From: Virgibacillus_F necropolis_A
GTDB lineage: Bacteria > Bacillota > Bacilli > Bacillales > Amphibacillaceae
DNA length: 64,000 nucleotides
Direction: 5' to 3'
Assembly: GCF_044793635.1 (NCBI RefSeq)
Contig: NZ_CP084992.1
Span: 558,001 to 622,000 of the forward strand
In this document: positions 50,515 through 58,960 of the stretch, in pieces
How the letters are laid out: each line of letters opens with the position of its first letter
Position numbering within the stretch: the stretch's first letter is position 1
The notes under the pieces: generated by a model
What the model saw: only the letters and a program-made list of their open reading frames with translations
What the model was told of the DNA's origin: nothing
Database searches by the model: none
Made by a program: the position numbers and the translations under genes

Positions 50515-50712
50515 TTACTTGAATTTTCCTATTAAAAATAAAATAATGGATAGTACTATACTTACTACAATGGATGTCATTATTGGAAAATGAAAGGAAA
50601 AGTTGCCTCGTTTAAAACTAATATCGCCTGGCAGTTTACCAAAAAATGTCCAAATAACTCCAATAACAATAAATACAATACCTAAAATAATAAATAATTT
50701 TCCCATACTCAT
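50515..50712 (-). CDS. DUF2905 small membrane protein
   Basis: A 65-residue protein with two membrane helices joined by FGKLPGDISFKRGNFSFHFP (near 24-43), the DUF2905 signature (KLPGDI..). Function is unknown. It is next to ruvB, one base after its stop, so it is probably in the ruvA-ruvB-queA-tgt operon. Either of two ATGs two codons apart could be used. Confidence 0.88.
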   Translation of the reverse strand: MSMGKLFIILGIVFIVIGVIWTFFGKLPGDISFKRGNFSFHFPIMTSIVVSIVLSIILFLIGKFK

Positions 50713-50713
50713 G

Positions 50714-51712
50714 TTACTCAGGTCCTTTTATCCCAAAATGGTTATAGGCCTTTTGCGTAGCAACCCTTCCTCTAGGTGTACGCTGAATAAATCCTATTTG
50801 TAATAAGTATGGCTCATATACGTCTTCTATAGTCTGTGATTCTTCACCAATTGTGGCTGCAATTGTATCTAATCCAACTGGACCACCTTGAAAACCTTCA
50901 ATAATGCTCTTTAAAAGCTTATGGTCAATATGATCTAGACCAACATCATCTACTTGAAGCATTTCTAATGCCAAGTCTGTTGTTGAAAGGCTAATTTCTT
51001 TTTCTCCCTTAACCTGAGATATATCCCGAATTCGTTTCAAAAGCCGATTCGCGATCCGTGGCGTTCCTCTTGACCTTCCAGCAACCTCTCTTGCTGCGTC
51101 TTTTGTTATAGTTGTTTGAAATATATCAGCTGTACGTTCAACAATGGAACACAAATCCTTTACTTCATAATATTCAAGTCTACTTAGTACACCAAAACGA
51201 TCTCTTAATGGTGCTGATAACAATCCAGCTCTCGTCGTTGCACCCACTAATGTGAAAGGCGGTAGGTCAATTCTAACAGAACGTGCACTTGGACCGGTTC
51301 CGATGACAATATCAAGGAAAAAGTCTTCCATAGCGGGATATAAGACTTCCTCAACGGATCTTGGTAACCGATGCACCTCATCGATAAATAAGACATCTCC
51401 TGGCTCGAGTGATGAGAGTATCGCAGCTAAATCTCCTGCGCGTTCAATCGCAGGTCCAGAGGTAGAACGAAATTGCACGCCCATCTCGTTCGCTATGATA
51501 GCTGCTAGCGTTGTTTTCCCGAGGCCTGGTGGCCCATATAAGAGAACATGATCTAACGGTTCCTCACGCATCCTAGCAGCTTGAATAAAGATATGTAGGT
51601 TTTCTTTTACTTTATCTTGTCCGATGTATTGGTTAAGTGTTGTGGGGCGAAGACTGAGCTCAACAGTAGAATCTTCCTCCTGTAATTCACCTGTGACCAT
51701 ACGTTCCTCCAT
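50714..51712 (-). CDS. ruvB: Holliday junction branch migration ATPase RuvB
   Basis: Hexameric AAA+ motor moving Holliday junctions. The 332-residue protein has Walker A LYGPPGLGKTTLA (near 59-71), Walker B LFIDEVHRL (near 108), sensor VGATTRAGLL and the C-terminal winged helix (GFIQRTPRGRVAT). CAAGGGGGG precedes the ATG. It follows ruvA by 15 bases. Confidence 0.97.
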   Translation of the reverse strand: MEERMVTGELQEEDSTVELSLRPTTLNQYIGQDKVKENLHIFIQAARMREEPLDHVLLYGPPGLGKTTLAAIIANEMGVQFRSTSGPAIERAGDLAAILSSLEPGDVLFIDEVHRLPRSVEEVLYPAMEDFFLDIVIGTGPSARSVRIDLPPFTLVGATTRAGLLSAPLRDRFGVLSRLEYYEVKDLCSIVERTADIFQTTITKDAAREVAGRSRGTPRIANRLLKRIRDISQVKGEKEISLSTTDLALEMLQVDDVGLDHIDHKLLKSIIEGFQGGPVGLDTIAATIGEESQTIEDVYEPYLLQIGFIQRTPRGRVATQKAYNHFGIKGPE

Positions 51713-51727
51713 TAATATCCCCCCTTG

Positions 51728-52333
51728 TTAATTTTTCATTAATAATGACAAAGCCTTTCGAATGATTTCATCTGTATTTGATGTGCTTTCTTTCTGTAAT
51801 TGTGGTATGACTGTTTTTATCTCTTTTTCAGAGTATCCTAATGCCCGTAAAGCCTCTTGTGCTTCAGATAGACCCTCAAATGTGTCATTCTCTATGGTAT
51901 TGTCAGTAGTTGGTTGATCTGAAATAGAAAGCATTGTTGTTAGCTTTCCTTTCAAGTCTAAAATAACTTGTCGTGCTGTTTTTTTACCTACACCAGGAAA
52001 ACTAGTCAGGAATTTATCATCTTCCCGTTCAACAGCTGCAACAAAATCACTGACATTAACGGATCCTAAAATGGCAAGCGCACCTTTTGGACCAATACCA
52101 GATACTTGTAAAAGTTTTGTGAAAAGTGACTTCTGGCCTTGGTTTTTAAAACCATACAATACCTGTGCATCTTCTCGTACATGATGGTGCGTATATATCA
52201 GCACCTCTTCATTCAGTGAAGTTTGAAAAACAAAAGGATTGGCACATAAAATCTCATACCCAACCCCTTGCACATCAACGATGACTGAATCATCTTGAAT
52301 ATATGTAACTTTCCCCTTTATGTATGCAATCAT
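51728..52333 (-). CDS. ruvA: Holliday junction-binding protein RuvA
   Basis: Tetrameric junction-binding partner of RuvB. The 201-residue protein shows the OB-fold domain (YIKGKVTYIQDDSVIVDVQG), two helix-hairpin-helix motifs (LLQVSGIGPKGALAILG near 70-86 and LTSFPGVGKKTARQVILDL near 108-126), a linker, and domain III (EALRALGYSEKEI) that contacts RuvB. CAGAGGAG precedes the ATG. The bofC gene found here in B. subtilis is absent. Confidence 0.96.
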   Translation of the reverse strand: MIAYIKGKVTYIQDDSVIVDVQGVGYEILCANPFVFQTSLNEEVLIYTHHHVREDAQVLYGFKNQGQKSLFTKLLQVSGIGPKGALAILGSVNVSDFVAAVEREDDKFLTSFPGVGKKTARQVILDLKGKLTTMLSISDQPTTDNTIENDTFEGLSEAQEALRALGYSEKEIKTVIPQLQKESTSNTDEIIRKALSLLMKN

Positions 52334-52422
52334 AAATTCTTCTCCTCTGATAGATCCTATTTCTATTTTAACATATTAAAATAATCCAGCGTACAGTTAC
52401 ACTTATACCATTAAGCAATATA

Positions 52423-52456
52423 AAAACTTCCATCCGCAAGATGGGATAGAAGTTTT
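52423..52456 (-). terminator. Intrinsic terminator of yebC
   Basis: On the minus strand AAAACTTCTATCC and GGATGGAAGTTTT pair with one mismatch, and the tail is TTTTTAT. Confidence 0.8.
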
Positions 52457-52507
52457 ATCGCAATTTGACGGGTAGTAATACCCCCATTGAATGAAGTTTC
52501 ACTTTTG

Positions 52508-53236
52508 TTAACTCAATTCTAAATTATGATGAATATCCTGCACATCTTCATTATCTTCCAACATATCAATTAAATTTAACATTTTTTGTTCATCGTCTTC
52601 AGGTAATGAACTATACGTTTGTGGGATTAACGTGACTTCTGAGTCGGAAATAGTATAGTCTAATTCATTTAAATGATTACGAACCTCTTCAAAATCTTCA
52701 GGGGTAGTATAGATTTCATAGGAATCATCTTCAACAACAATGTCCTCAGCACCCGCTTCAATTGCTTGAAGCGTAATATCGTCTTCATTGATGTTTCCAT
52801 CTTCATTTCCTATTACAATGTATCCTTTCCGATCAAACATAAAGGCTACACATCCACTTTCCCCAAGATTCCCGTTATTTTTCTTAAACGCATGACGAAT
52901 CTCAGCTGCAGTACGGTTCTTATTATCGGTTAAAATATGAACAATGACAGCAACACCGCCTGGCCCATAGCCCTCATATGTAATTTCTTCAAAACTGGCA
53001 CCATCAAGGGTTCCAGTAGCTTTTTTAATTGCACGCTCTACATTGTCACTCGGCATGTTATCAGCCTTCGCTTTATCAACCGCCAAACGTAGTGAAGCAT
53101 TCGTTGCAATATCCCCTCCACCTTGCTTTGCCGCTGTATATATATCTTTGGCATGACGCATGAAAACTTTACCTTTTTTAGCATCCTGAGCGTTTTTTCT
53201 TTTTTGTATATTCTTCCATTTAGAATGACCAGCCAT
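52508..53236 (-). CDS. YebC/PmpR-family protein (YrbC)
   Basis: A 242-residue protein of the YebC family, described as a DNA-binding transcription regulator and more recently as a ribosome-associated factor that helps translate polyproline-type stalls. The start MAGHSKWKNIQKRKNAQDAKK and VAVIVHILTDNKNRTAAEIR (near 92-111) are diagnostic. The acidic C-terminal domain follows (DDEQKMLNLIDMLEDNEDVQ). AGAGGAGAATGTCC precedes the ATG. Confidence 0.93.
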   Translation of the reverse strand: MAGHSKWKNIQKRKNAQDAKKGKVFMRHAKDIYTAAKQGGGDIATNASLRLAVDKAKADNMPSDNVERAIKKATGTLDGASFEEITYEGYGPGGVAVIVHILTDNKNRTAAEIRHAFKKNNGNLGESGCVAFMFDRKGYIVIGNEDGNINEDDITLQAIEAGAEDIVVEDDSYEIYTTPEDFEEVRNHLNELDYTISDSEVTLIPQTYSSLPEDDEQKMLNLIDMLEDNEDVQDIHHNLELS

Positions 53237-53317
53237 TGGACATTCTCCTCTCTAGAAAGTTTCTTCCTTTACTATATCAAATTTTCACCTTCATATAAAC
53301 AAAGAATTATTCTAATG

Positions 53318-53349
53318 AAAAAACCTTTGCTTAATCACAAAGGTTTTTT
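53318..53349. terminator. Terminator after coxA
   Basis: AAAAAACCTTTG and CAAAGGTTTTTT, 12-bp stem with an 8-base loop, directly after the coxA stop; T-runs on both strands. Confidence 0.88.
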
Positions 53350-53351
53350 CA

Positions 53352-53906
53352 TTAACGATCAGGATTAAAGAATCGCTTCATGTCATCTTTTAAATCATCT
53401 GGAAAAGTCGATTGCTTATGTCTAGCCTTCAAATTACTCATCCGATCCCAATGATTATCATCCGTGTAGACTACAATGGTTTTATTTGGCTCAAATTTAC
53501 GGACTTCCTTTTCAATATCATCGCTAATTTCATGGTTGTTATGCTCATCTAACATCACTGCTACTACTACTTTTTCATCAGTAACTGCTACTTGAGCAAG
53601 TTTAATATCACGTTGTTTCCTTAAATGGTCTGAGATAGCCTTCGATTGCTCATTTGTGAATATGTCCGTGTTGTCTCCTTCTTGTTTATCACCTCTGTTT
53701 ATTTGTTTTTGTTCTGACTGTTCATAACCGCCTTTTTCACCTATGGTCTGGTCCCGTAGACCAAGTCGATCATTCTGTTCGTTTTTTGTTTCGTAATTTA
53801 TGGTTTGTGACTGAATTTGTTCATCGTTCTTCGCTTCATTACTTTCGTCATTTGCACACCCAGTGGCTACAATTGCAACAAACAATAAGCCATATCTAAG
53901 TTTCAT
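53352..53906 (-). CDS. coxA: Spore lipoprotein of the YhcN/YlaJ family (CoxA-like)
   Basis: A 184-residue lipoprotein: signal MKLRYGLLFVAIVATGC with lipobox ATGC (Cys17), then a Gln/Asn/Glu-rich linker, then the YhcN/YlaJ domain (QAKAISDHL-like HLRKQRDIKLAQVAVTDEKV near 94-113, IEKEVRKFEP). In B. subtilis the cortex protein CoxA is beside safA, as here, so it is likely the orthologue. The Shine-Dalgarno GGAGGTG lies in the 3' arm of the nadE terminator hairpin. A CATGCTA motif 20 bases upstream could be a forespore sigma-G type -10. Confidence 0.85.
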   Translation of the reverse strand: MKLRYGLLFVAIVATGCANDESNEAKNDEQIQSQTINYETKNEQNDRLGLRDQTIGEKGGYEQSEQKQINRGDKQEGDNTDIFTNEQSKAISDHLRKQRDIKLAQVAVTDEKVVVAVMLDEHNNHEISDDIEKEVRKFEPNKTIVVYTDDNHWDRMSNLKARHKQSTFPDDLKDDMKRFFNPDR

Positions 53907-53908
53907 TC

Positions 53909-53955
53909 AAAAAACACCTCCTTCACATTTAGCATGTTTAAAAGAGGTGTTTTTT
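53909..53955 (-). terminator. nadE terminator whose 3' arm is the coxA Shine-Dalgarno
   Basis: AAAAAACACCTC (minus strand 53955-53944) pairs with GAGGTGTTTTTT (53920-53909), 12 bp. The second arm holds the GGAGGTG of coxA, so read-through transcripts would hide the ribosome site. Confidence 0.8.
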
Positions 53956-53982
53956 ACCCTAGTTAATTATAGGAATATATTT

Positions 53983-54726
53983 TTAGTTTTGAAATCGAAA
54001 TTGGTTTGCAGCTTTCCGTTTATGTTCAGTTCGTTGATGCATTTTTTCAATGACCTCTTGATCATGAGCAGGAATTTCCTCTCCTTTTAAAAATGCATCA
54101 ATTTTGTCATAGGTTGTTCCCATTTCTGCTTCATCTGTTTGACCTTCCCATAAGTCTGCACTTGGCTTTTTATTGACAACTTCATCTGGTACTCCTAGCG
54201 CACGTGCCATTTCCCGTACCTCTTGTTTAGTGAATTCAACGATTGGTAAAATATCAACCCCACCATCACCATATTTAGTAAAATATCCGGTATACCATTC
54301 AGAAGCGTTATCAGTACCTACCACTAAATAATTGTAATTTGTTGCTAAAGCATAGGCTGTGCTCATACGTAAACGTGCACGAAGATTTGCATTAGATAAT
54401 TGGTCGTTTATTTCTTGCCATTCGTTTTTTTGTTTTAATTTTTCCTGAATCTGGTTATACATGACTTTATGTGTTTCCGATAAATCAATTGTGATAGTAT
54501 CAATACCACACTTTTCAATTACTTTTTCAGCATGCGTCACACTATCTGGACTACTATCAAGCGGCATAATAACCCCTAGCGAATGTTCAGGCACTGCAAG
54601 TTTAATTAAATTTGCAACAACCGCAGAGTCTAAACCACCACTCACACCCACTAATAATCCTTTTACATTTGCTTCTTTAACTTGATCTCGTAGCCACTGC
54701 ACTACCTTTTCTATTTTTTCTTCCAT
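53983..54726 (-). CDS. nadE: NAD synthetase (ammonia-dependent NadE)
   Basis: Last step of NAD synthesis: deamido-NAD to NAD using ammonia. The 247-residue protein has the PP-loop GVSGGLDSAV (near 27-36) and lacks a glutaminase domain. It continues with VVGTDNASEWYTGYFTKYGDG (near 135-155, split) and KKPSADLWEGQTDEAEMG, typical of NadE. AAAGGAGC precedes the ATG. Together with nadD at the window start it covers the last two NAD steps, but the genes are 54 kb apart. Confidence 0.95.
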   Translation of the reverse strand: MEEKIEKVVQWLRDQVKEANVKGLLVGVSGGLDSAVVANLIKLAVPEHSLGVIMPLDSSPDSVTHAEKVIEKCGIDTITIDLSETHKVMYNQIQEKLKQKNEWQEINDQLSNANLRARLRMSTAYALATNYNYLVVGTDNASEWYTGYFTKYGDGGVDILPIVEFTKQEVREMARALGVPDEVVNKKPSADLWEGQTDEAEMGTTYDKIDAFLKGEEIPAHDQEVIEKMHQRTEHKRKAANQFRFQN

Positions 54727-54812
54727 TTATTATTAAGCTCCTTTATGTAAAACAATTTTACCTATTATCTTAACATTGTTTGATAATTTCTGAAAAAAAT
54801 ATGCAACAAAAA

Positions 54813-54840
54813 GAGAGACGATTGACTGTAATCTCGTCTC
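54813..54840 (-). terminator. Intrinsic terminator of safA
   Basis: On the minus strand GAGACGA and TCGTCTC pair around a 12-base loop, followed by TCTTTTTG. Confidence 0.8.
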
Positions 54841-54850
54841 CCATTTTTCC

Positions 54851-55741
54851 TTATTCGTTATTATTTTCATCCTCATCGTCTCTGAATGAAGCGGTAGGGA
54901 ATGGTTGAAACCCAGGAGGTGCAGGATACGGATTTCCTTGCTCTTGATTTGTATCCATTCGGGGATACGAATTATTGAATCCACCATAATGATGATTGTT
55001 CTTCATTTCATCATATTTATATTCCGGCTTTTTAGGCATTTCCATTTCTGGCTCTTCATCATACATACCCATTACATTATTCTGAAAAGGAGGCTTTTCT
55101 CCTGCACAACCACAAGGTTTATGTGGCACAGGCTTTTGTTGTGGCATATGCATTGGTGATACTTGCCCATGATGCATGGGATGGTGCATTGGATGATGCA
55201 TGTGGTGATGCATTGGATGCATAGGATAACAGCACATCGGAATTGCCATTGGCATGTGTTGAGGCATAGGGTGCTTTTTCTCATGATGTTTAACTTCTTT
55301 TTTTGGTTGCGGCGGCTGTGGTGGCATTTGTGTGAAGTTTATATTGGTTGTATAGTGATACATGTCTTGGTCCATGATTGGCATATGATACATAGGTGGT
55401 TTTTGTTCCACCTTTGGCTTCGAAATTGGCTTTTGCTGTGGTGGCTGTGGCTTTGGCATTGGTTGTGCCTTTGGCTTTTCCTTTTCATCTTCCTTTATAA
55501 CTGGTAAAGGCTTTGGAGAAATATCCTTATATGGAGTTTTCACCATCTCCTTTTCTTTTACTTGCATACCTTCCTTTTTAACCGGTTTTGCACTACTAGG
55601 TACTTTGATTTTCATTCCAGGCATAATCATATCAGGGCTAGATAATTGTGAGTTGAGTTCTTTTAATTGCTCAAAATTGACATTATAATTATTGGCAATT
55701 TCCCACAATGTATCCCCCTTTTTTACAATGTGTATTTTCAA
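54851..55741 (-). CDS. safA: SafA-like spore coat assembly protein
   Basis: SafA organises the inner spore coat in B. subtilis. The 296-residue product starts with a LysM domain (HIVKKGDTLWEIANNYNVNF from residue 3, to PGMKIKVP near 48), a Lys/Pro-rich linker (KPQPPQQKP), then an unusual His/Met/Pro region (about 140-205; MHHPMHHPMHHG), a CGCAGE Cys pair and a Tyr/Asn/acidic tail. TTG start after GGAAAGGAG. It is next to coxA as in B. subtilis. The LysM domain is clear; the C-terminus is highly divergent, as usual for coat proteins. Confidence 0.87.
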   Translation of the reverse strand: MKIHIVKKGDTLWEIANNYNVNFEQLKELNSQLSSPDMIMPGMKIKVPSSAKPVKKEGMQVKEKEMVKTPYKDISPKPLPVIKEDEKEKPKAQPMPKPQPPQQKPISKPKVEQKPPMYHMPIMDQDMYHYTTNINFTQMPPQPPQPKKEVKHHEKKHPMPQHMPMAIPMCCYPMHPMHHHMHHPMHHPMHHGQVSPMHMPQQKPVPHKPCGCAGEKPPFQNNVMGMYDEEPEMEMPKKPEYKYDEMKNNHHYGGFNNSYPRMDTNQEQGNPYPAPPGFQPFPTASFRDDEDENNNE

Positions 55742-55837
55742 ACTAATTCAATCTCCTTTCCTAGCTGTTTAAAATCTGGGCTAACCATTCTTTAACAACA
55801 TATGCAGGAACCTAGAAAAAGTTGAACTAATAAAAAA

Positions 55838-55874
55838 AATACTACCTCACTCCCACAATGGAATAGGTAGCATT
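55838..55874 (-). terminator. Intrinsic terminator of obg
   Basis: AATGCTACCT and AGGTAGTATT on the minus strand (one mismatch/wobble) are followed by TTTTTTTATTAG. Confidence 0.8.
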
Positions 55875-55889
55875 TTATAAATTGAAACT

Positions 55890-57170
55890 TTATTCTATAA
55901 ATTCAAATTCATAATCTAATAATCGGATCGTGTCGCCGTCTTTTGCACCGCGTTTTCTCAGTGCTTCATCGACACCCATACCACGCATCTGACGTGAAAA
56001 GCGTTGAACCGCATCATCATGATTAAAGTCCGTCATTTTGAAAAGTTTTTCTATTTTTATACCTTTTAATACATAGGCACCATCAGGGTCACGTGAAATT
56101 GAAAATGGTTCTTCTTCTTTTTGGTATCGATAAACAACTTTTTCATCTTTATCTTTAATCGTTGTACTCGTTTTTGGAATTTCTTCTAATTTATCTGCAA
56201 TTGCAAATAAAATATCTTTTAATCCACCTTTCGTCAAAGCAGAAATTGAATATACTGGATAAGTATCATTGATTTGTTCCTTAAACAGCTTCAAATTTTC
56301 TTCAGCATTAGGCATGTCCATCTTATTAGCTGCAATTATTTGTGGTCGATCTGTAAGCTTAACATCATATTCCTTTAACTCTTCATTAATTTTTACGAAG
56401 TCTTCATATGGGTCTCGACCTTCTGTACCTGCCATATCAATCACATGTACAATTAACCTTGTACGCTCCACATGTCTTAAAAATTGATGACCTAAGCCTA
56501 TACCTTCACTCGCTCCTTCAATCAATCCAGGTAAATCAGCCATAACAAAACTACGATGGTCACTTGTTTCAACAACTCCTAAGTTAGGTGCAAGTGTTGT
56601 AAAATGATAATCAGCAATTTTTGGCCGTGCAGCACTGACAACTGATAAAAGTGTAGATTTACCTACACTTGGAAAACCTACTAAACCAACATCAGCGATA
56701 AGCTTCAATTCAACCTTAATGTTACGCTCTTTTCCAGGCTCCCCGTTCTCAGCCATATCAGGCGCAGGATTACGAGGGGAAGCGAAACGAGAATTACCGC
56801 GTCCACCCCTACCGCCTTGTGCAATGATTGCTTGTTGGCCATGATGTATTAAGTCAGCAATGACCTCGTTTGTTTCTTCATCAAGAACCGTTGTACCGGG
56901 AGGAACAGGCACAATTAATGCTGCCGTATTTTTTCCATGCTGATTTTTACTCATTCCACCTTCTCCACGTTTAGCTTTGAAATGTTTATTATAACGAAAA
57001 TCCATTAAAGTATTTAGGCCTTCATCAACTTCAAAAATAACGTCGCCACCGTTACCGCCGTCACCGCCTGCAGGGCCACCTTTTGGTACATACTTTTCTC
57101 TACGATAGGCTACAAGCCCGTTGCCACCATCACCAGCTTTTACAAAAACCTTTACCTGATCTACAAACAT
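55890..57170 (-). CDS. obgE: GTPase Obg (CgtA)
   Basis: Essential ribosome-associated GTPase linked to 50S assembly, stress and sporulation entry. The 426-residue protein has the glycine-rich Obg domain (VKAGDGGNGLVAYRREKYVP at 10-29), G1 GFPSVGKSTLL (near 165), G3 DLPGLIEG (near 212), G4 ANKMD (near 282) and the C-terminal OCT domain. The ATG overlaps the spo0B stop by one base (TAATG), so the two are coupled. Confidence 0.97.
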   Translation of the reverse strand: MFVDQVKVFVKAGDGGNGLVAYRREKYVPKGGPAGGDGGNGGDVIFEVDEGLNTLMDFRYNKHFKAKRGEGGMSKNQHGKNTAALIVPVPPGTTVLDEETNEVIADLIHHGQQAIIAQGGRGGRGNSRFASPRNPAPDMAENGEPGKERNIKVELKLIADVGLVGFPSVGKSTLLSVVSAARPKIADYHFTTLAPNLGVVETSDHRSFVMADLPGLIEGASEGIGLGHQFLRHVERTRLIVHVIDMAGTEGRDPYEDFVKINEELKEYDVKLTDRPQIIAANKMDMPNAEENLKLFKEQINDTYPVYSISALTKGGLKDILFAIADKLEEIPKTSTTIKDKDEKVVYRYQKEEEPFSISRDPDGAYVLKGIKIEKLFKMTDFNHDDAVQRFSRQMRGMGVDEALRKRGAKDGDTIRLLDYEFEFIE

Positions 57171-57709
57171 TATTCTTCACCTTTTCTGTTCCATTGGTTA
57201 GTTACCGTGCAAGTGATGTAATTCTCACTCTTTTGCAGTGTAATATTTTTCATTTCTGCCGGTATTTTTGCACTTATTAAATCTGAAAAAGATCCATGTA
57301 AGGTAAGAACTACTTGAATTTGTTTCCTTTGCTTAAGATATTCAAGTACTAATTCACCTTCATACAATTCTTGATCATGTGTTATTTCCTCTAAACACGT
57401 AATGCAATATTGACAATCCGTTGTAAGTTTTTCATCTATATCAGATATGTCTAACTTTTCATCACGAATAGCGTATGTAAATCGGAAATTTGGATGTATA
57501 GAATTAAATGGAATTAACCAAAGAGCAAGATTTGGTGCATTTAAATTCATGAGCTTTCGTTCTTCATCAAAATGAGCCATATATGTTGCTAGCTTTTCTT
57601 CAACCTTTTCCAATTTCCCCATACTTGTATAGGCATGAACAATTTGCAAATCATTCATAATATCGTGTCGGTAATAGCGTAGTAAATCCATAACCTCTTT
57701 TTCTTCCAC
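57170..57709 (-). CDS. spo0B: Sporulation initiation phosphotransferase Spo0B
   Basis: Phosphorelay protein passing phosphate from Spo0F to Spo0A. The 179-residue product has the H-box RYYRHDIMNDLQIV with the phosphorylated His at residue 15 from the GTG start, followed by a second helix (GKLEKVEEKLATYMAHFDEE) and a degenerate kinase-like C-terminal domain without ATP motifs. GTG at 57709 follows GGAGGG; the in-frame codons upstream are out of reach of a site. The order rpmA-spo0B-obg equals B. subtilis. The sequence is divergent but location and H-box agree. Confidence 0.9.
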   Translation of the reverse strand: MEEKEVMDLLRYYRHDIMNDLQIVHAYTSMGKLEKVEEKLATYMAHFDEERKLMNLNAPNLALWLIPFNSIHPNFRFTYAIRDEKLDISDIDEKLTTDCQYCITCLEEITHDQELYEGELVLEYLKQRKQIQVVLTLHGSFSDLISAKIPAEMKNITLQKSENYITCTVTNQWNRKGEE

Positions 57710-57844
57710 TAATATCCCTCCATCAATATGAAAAGTATAGCAGATAATTAACAAAAGCGTAATAATCTCCTAGAAAAACTTGGTTTTCCACAAAATTTTA
57801 TGAAGAAATCCTTAGACTACATAACTCTTTAATAAGGTATATAA

Positions 57845-57876
57845 AAAACTCCAATCAGCTAACCGATTGGAGTTTT
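57845..57876 (-). terminator. Intrinsic terminator of the rplU-prp-rpmA operon
   Basis: AAAACTCCAATC and GATTGGAGTTTT, 12-bp stem with an 8-base loop, T-rich after it on the minus strand. Confidence 0.88.
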
Positions 57877-57885
57877 ACATGTGAT

Positions 57886-58176
57886 TTATGCTTCTTGAGC
57901 AGTTGGATAAACACTAACCTTTTTACGATCACGACCATAGCGTTCGAATTTCACAACACCATCAGCCTTAGCGAAAAGTGTATCATCTCCACCACGACCT
58001 ACGTTTTCACCAGGATAAATTTTAGTCCCGCGTTGGCGGTATAAAATGGATCCTCCAGTAACAAACTGGCCATCTGCACGTTTAGCACCTAGACGTTTGG
58101 ACTCAGAGTCACGACCGTTTTTTGTGCTACCTGCACCTTTTTTCTGTGAGAAAAATTGTAAATCTAGACGTAGCAT
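57886..58176 (-). CDS. rpmA: 50S ribosomal protein L27 with cleaved N-terminal extension
   Basis: Ribosomal protein reaching toward the peptidyl transferase centre. The 96-residue precursor begins MLRLDLQFF/SQKKGAG; the first nine residues are the Firmicutes extension that Prp removes after Phe9. The core follows with GSILYRQRGTKIYPGENVG and the FAKADGVVKFERYG end. AAGGAGGTGCA precedes the ATG. The processing protease Prp is encoded just upstream. Confidence 0.97.
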   Translation of the reverse strand: MLRLDLQFFSQKKGAGSTKNGRDSESKRLGAKRADGQFVTGGSILYRQRGTKIYPGENVGRGGDDTLFAKADGVVKFERYGRDRKKVSVYPTAQEA

Positions 58177-58190
58177 TTTGCTGCACCTCC

Positions 58191-58520
58191 TTATTTACTT
58201 TGTATCGTTATAAATTGACCATATTCCTGTTCAATTGTTTCAAGTGAAATAATCATACTTTCGAACAAGACCTGCATCTTTTCCAATTCATTTTTATGTA
58301 AATGACTTGGGAGCGATACATGAAGATATCCACTTTCATTTGCTTGTTCAATTTCCAAGTCTGTATCACACAACTTCATAACTGCATTTATTGCCCCAAA
58401 TGATACTGCGGAAACACCAGCACATACTAAATCATAACCATATGGTCCACTATCAGCATGCCCTGAAATTCTAAATGCCTCAATTTGATTTGCCTTACGA
58501 TAAACAGTGACCTGGATCAT
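58191..58520 (-). CDS. prp: Ribosomal-processing cysteine protease Prp (YsxB)
   Basis: Removes the L27 N-terminal extension. The 109-residue product has the catalytic His21 in ISGHADSGPYGYD and Cys33 in LVCAGVSAVSFG, the two active residues of the family. The ATG at 58520 has AAAGG nine bases upstream; a GTG two codons earlier is too near. It lies between rplU and rpmA, as in nearly all Firmicutes. Confidence 0.95.
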   Translation of the reverse strand: MIQVTVYRKANQIEAFRISGHADSGPYGYDLVCAGVSAVSFGAINAVMKLCDTDLEIEQANESGYLHVSLPSHLHKNELEKMQVLFESMIISLETIEQEYGQFITIQSK

Positions 58521-58532
58521 ATACACGTACCT

Positions 58533-58841
58533 TTATAAGTTAATTTTATCAATAACTAATTTTGTATATGGTTGACGATGACCTTGCTTACGGTGATAAT
58601 TTTTCTTTGGCTTATATTTGAAAACTGTGATCTTCTTTTGACGACCATGCTTTTCAACTTTAGCAGTTACAGTTGCGCCACTTACATATGGAGCGCCAAC
58701 TTTAACATCATCTCCACCAACAAAAAGAACTTTTTCGAAAGTTATAGAATCATTATCTTCTCCAACAATTTTTTCTACAAAGATTTCTTCGCCTTCTGTT
58801 ACTTTGATTTGTTTACCACCTGTTTCGATAATTGCGTACAT
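58533..58841 (-). CDS. rplU: 50S ribosomal protein L21
   Basis: Large-subunit protein. The 102-residue sequence has MYAIIETGGKQIKV at the start and the C-terminal KKNYHRKQGHRQPYTKLVI signature. The ATG at 58841 follows GGAGGTGCA. It is the first gene of rplU-prp-rpmA and has a structured leader with its own promoter (58855-58988). Confidence 0.97.
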   Translation of the reverse strand: MYAIIETGGKQIKVTEGEEIFVEKIVGEDNDSITFEKVLFVGGDDVKVGAPYVSGATVTAKVEKHGRQKKITVFKYKPKKNYHRKQGHRQPYTKLVIDKINL

Positions 58842-58854
58842 ATACTGCACCTCC

Positions 58855-58952
58855 CTAATTGACCAAGACTCGCCATACAGGTACTTTAAAATACTTTAAA
58901 AGTTTATAACCTGTTCTGTGCGGTTGTAGCATGTGGTGCTACGATGAATAAC
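58855..58952 (-). promoter_or_regulatory. Probable L21 leader of the rplU operon
   Basis: The 5' leader of about 110 nt has GTAGCA/TGCTAC as one hairpin and the segment CCTGTATGGCGAGTCTTGGT just before the Shine-Dalgarno, which resembles the L21 leader of Bacillales. Autogenous control by a protein of the operon is assumed for this motif, not shown. Confidence 0.6.
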
Positions 58953-58960
58953 GTATTGAT

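Noticed and set aside
53983..54987. Additional minus-strand frame (54733-54987) between nadE and safA
   Set aside because: It is shifted relative to the safA C-terminus and crosses its terminator; no family resemblance.
55072..55507. Frames on both strands inside safA rich in Trp, His and Cys
   Set aside because: They mirror the His/Met/Pro repeats of safA; no starts with ribosome sites.
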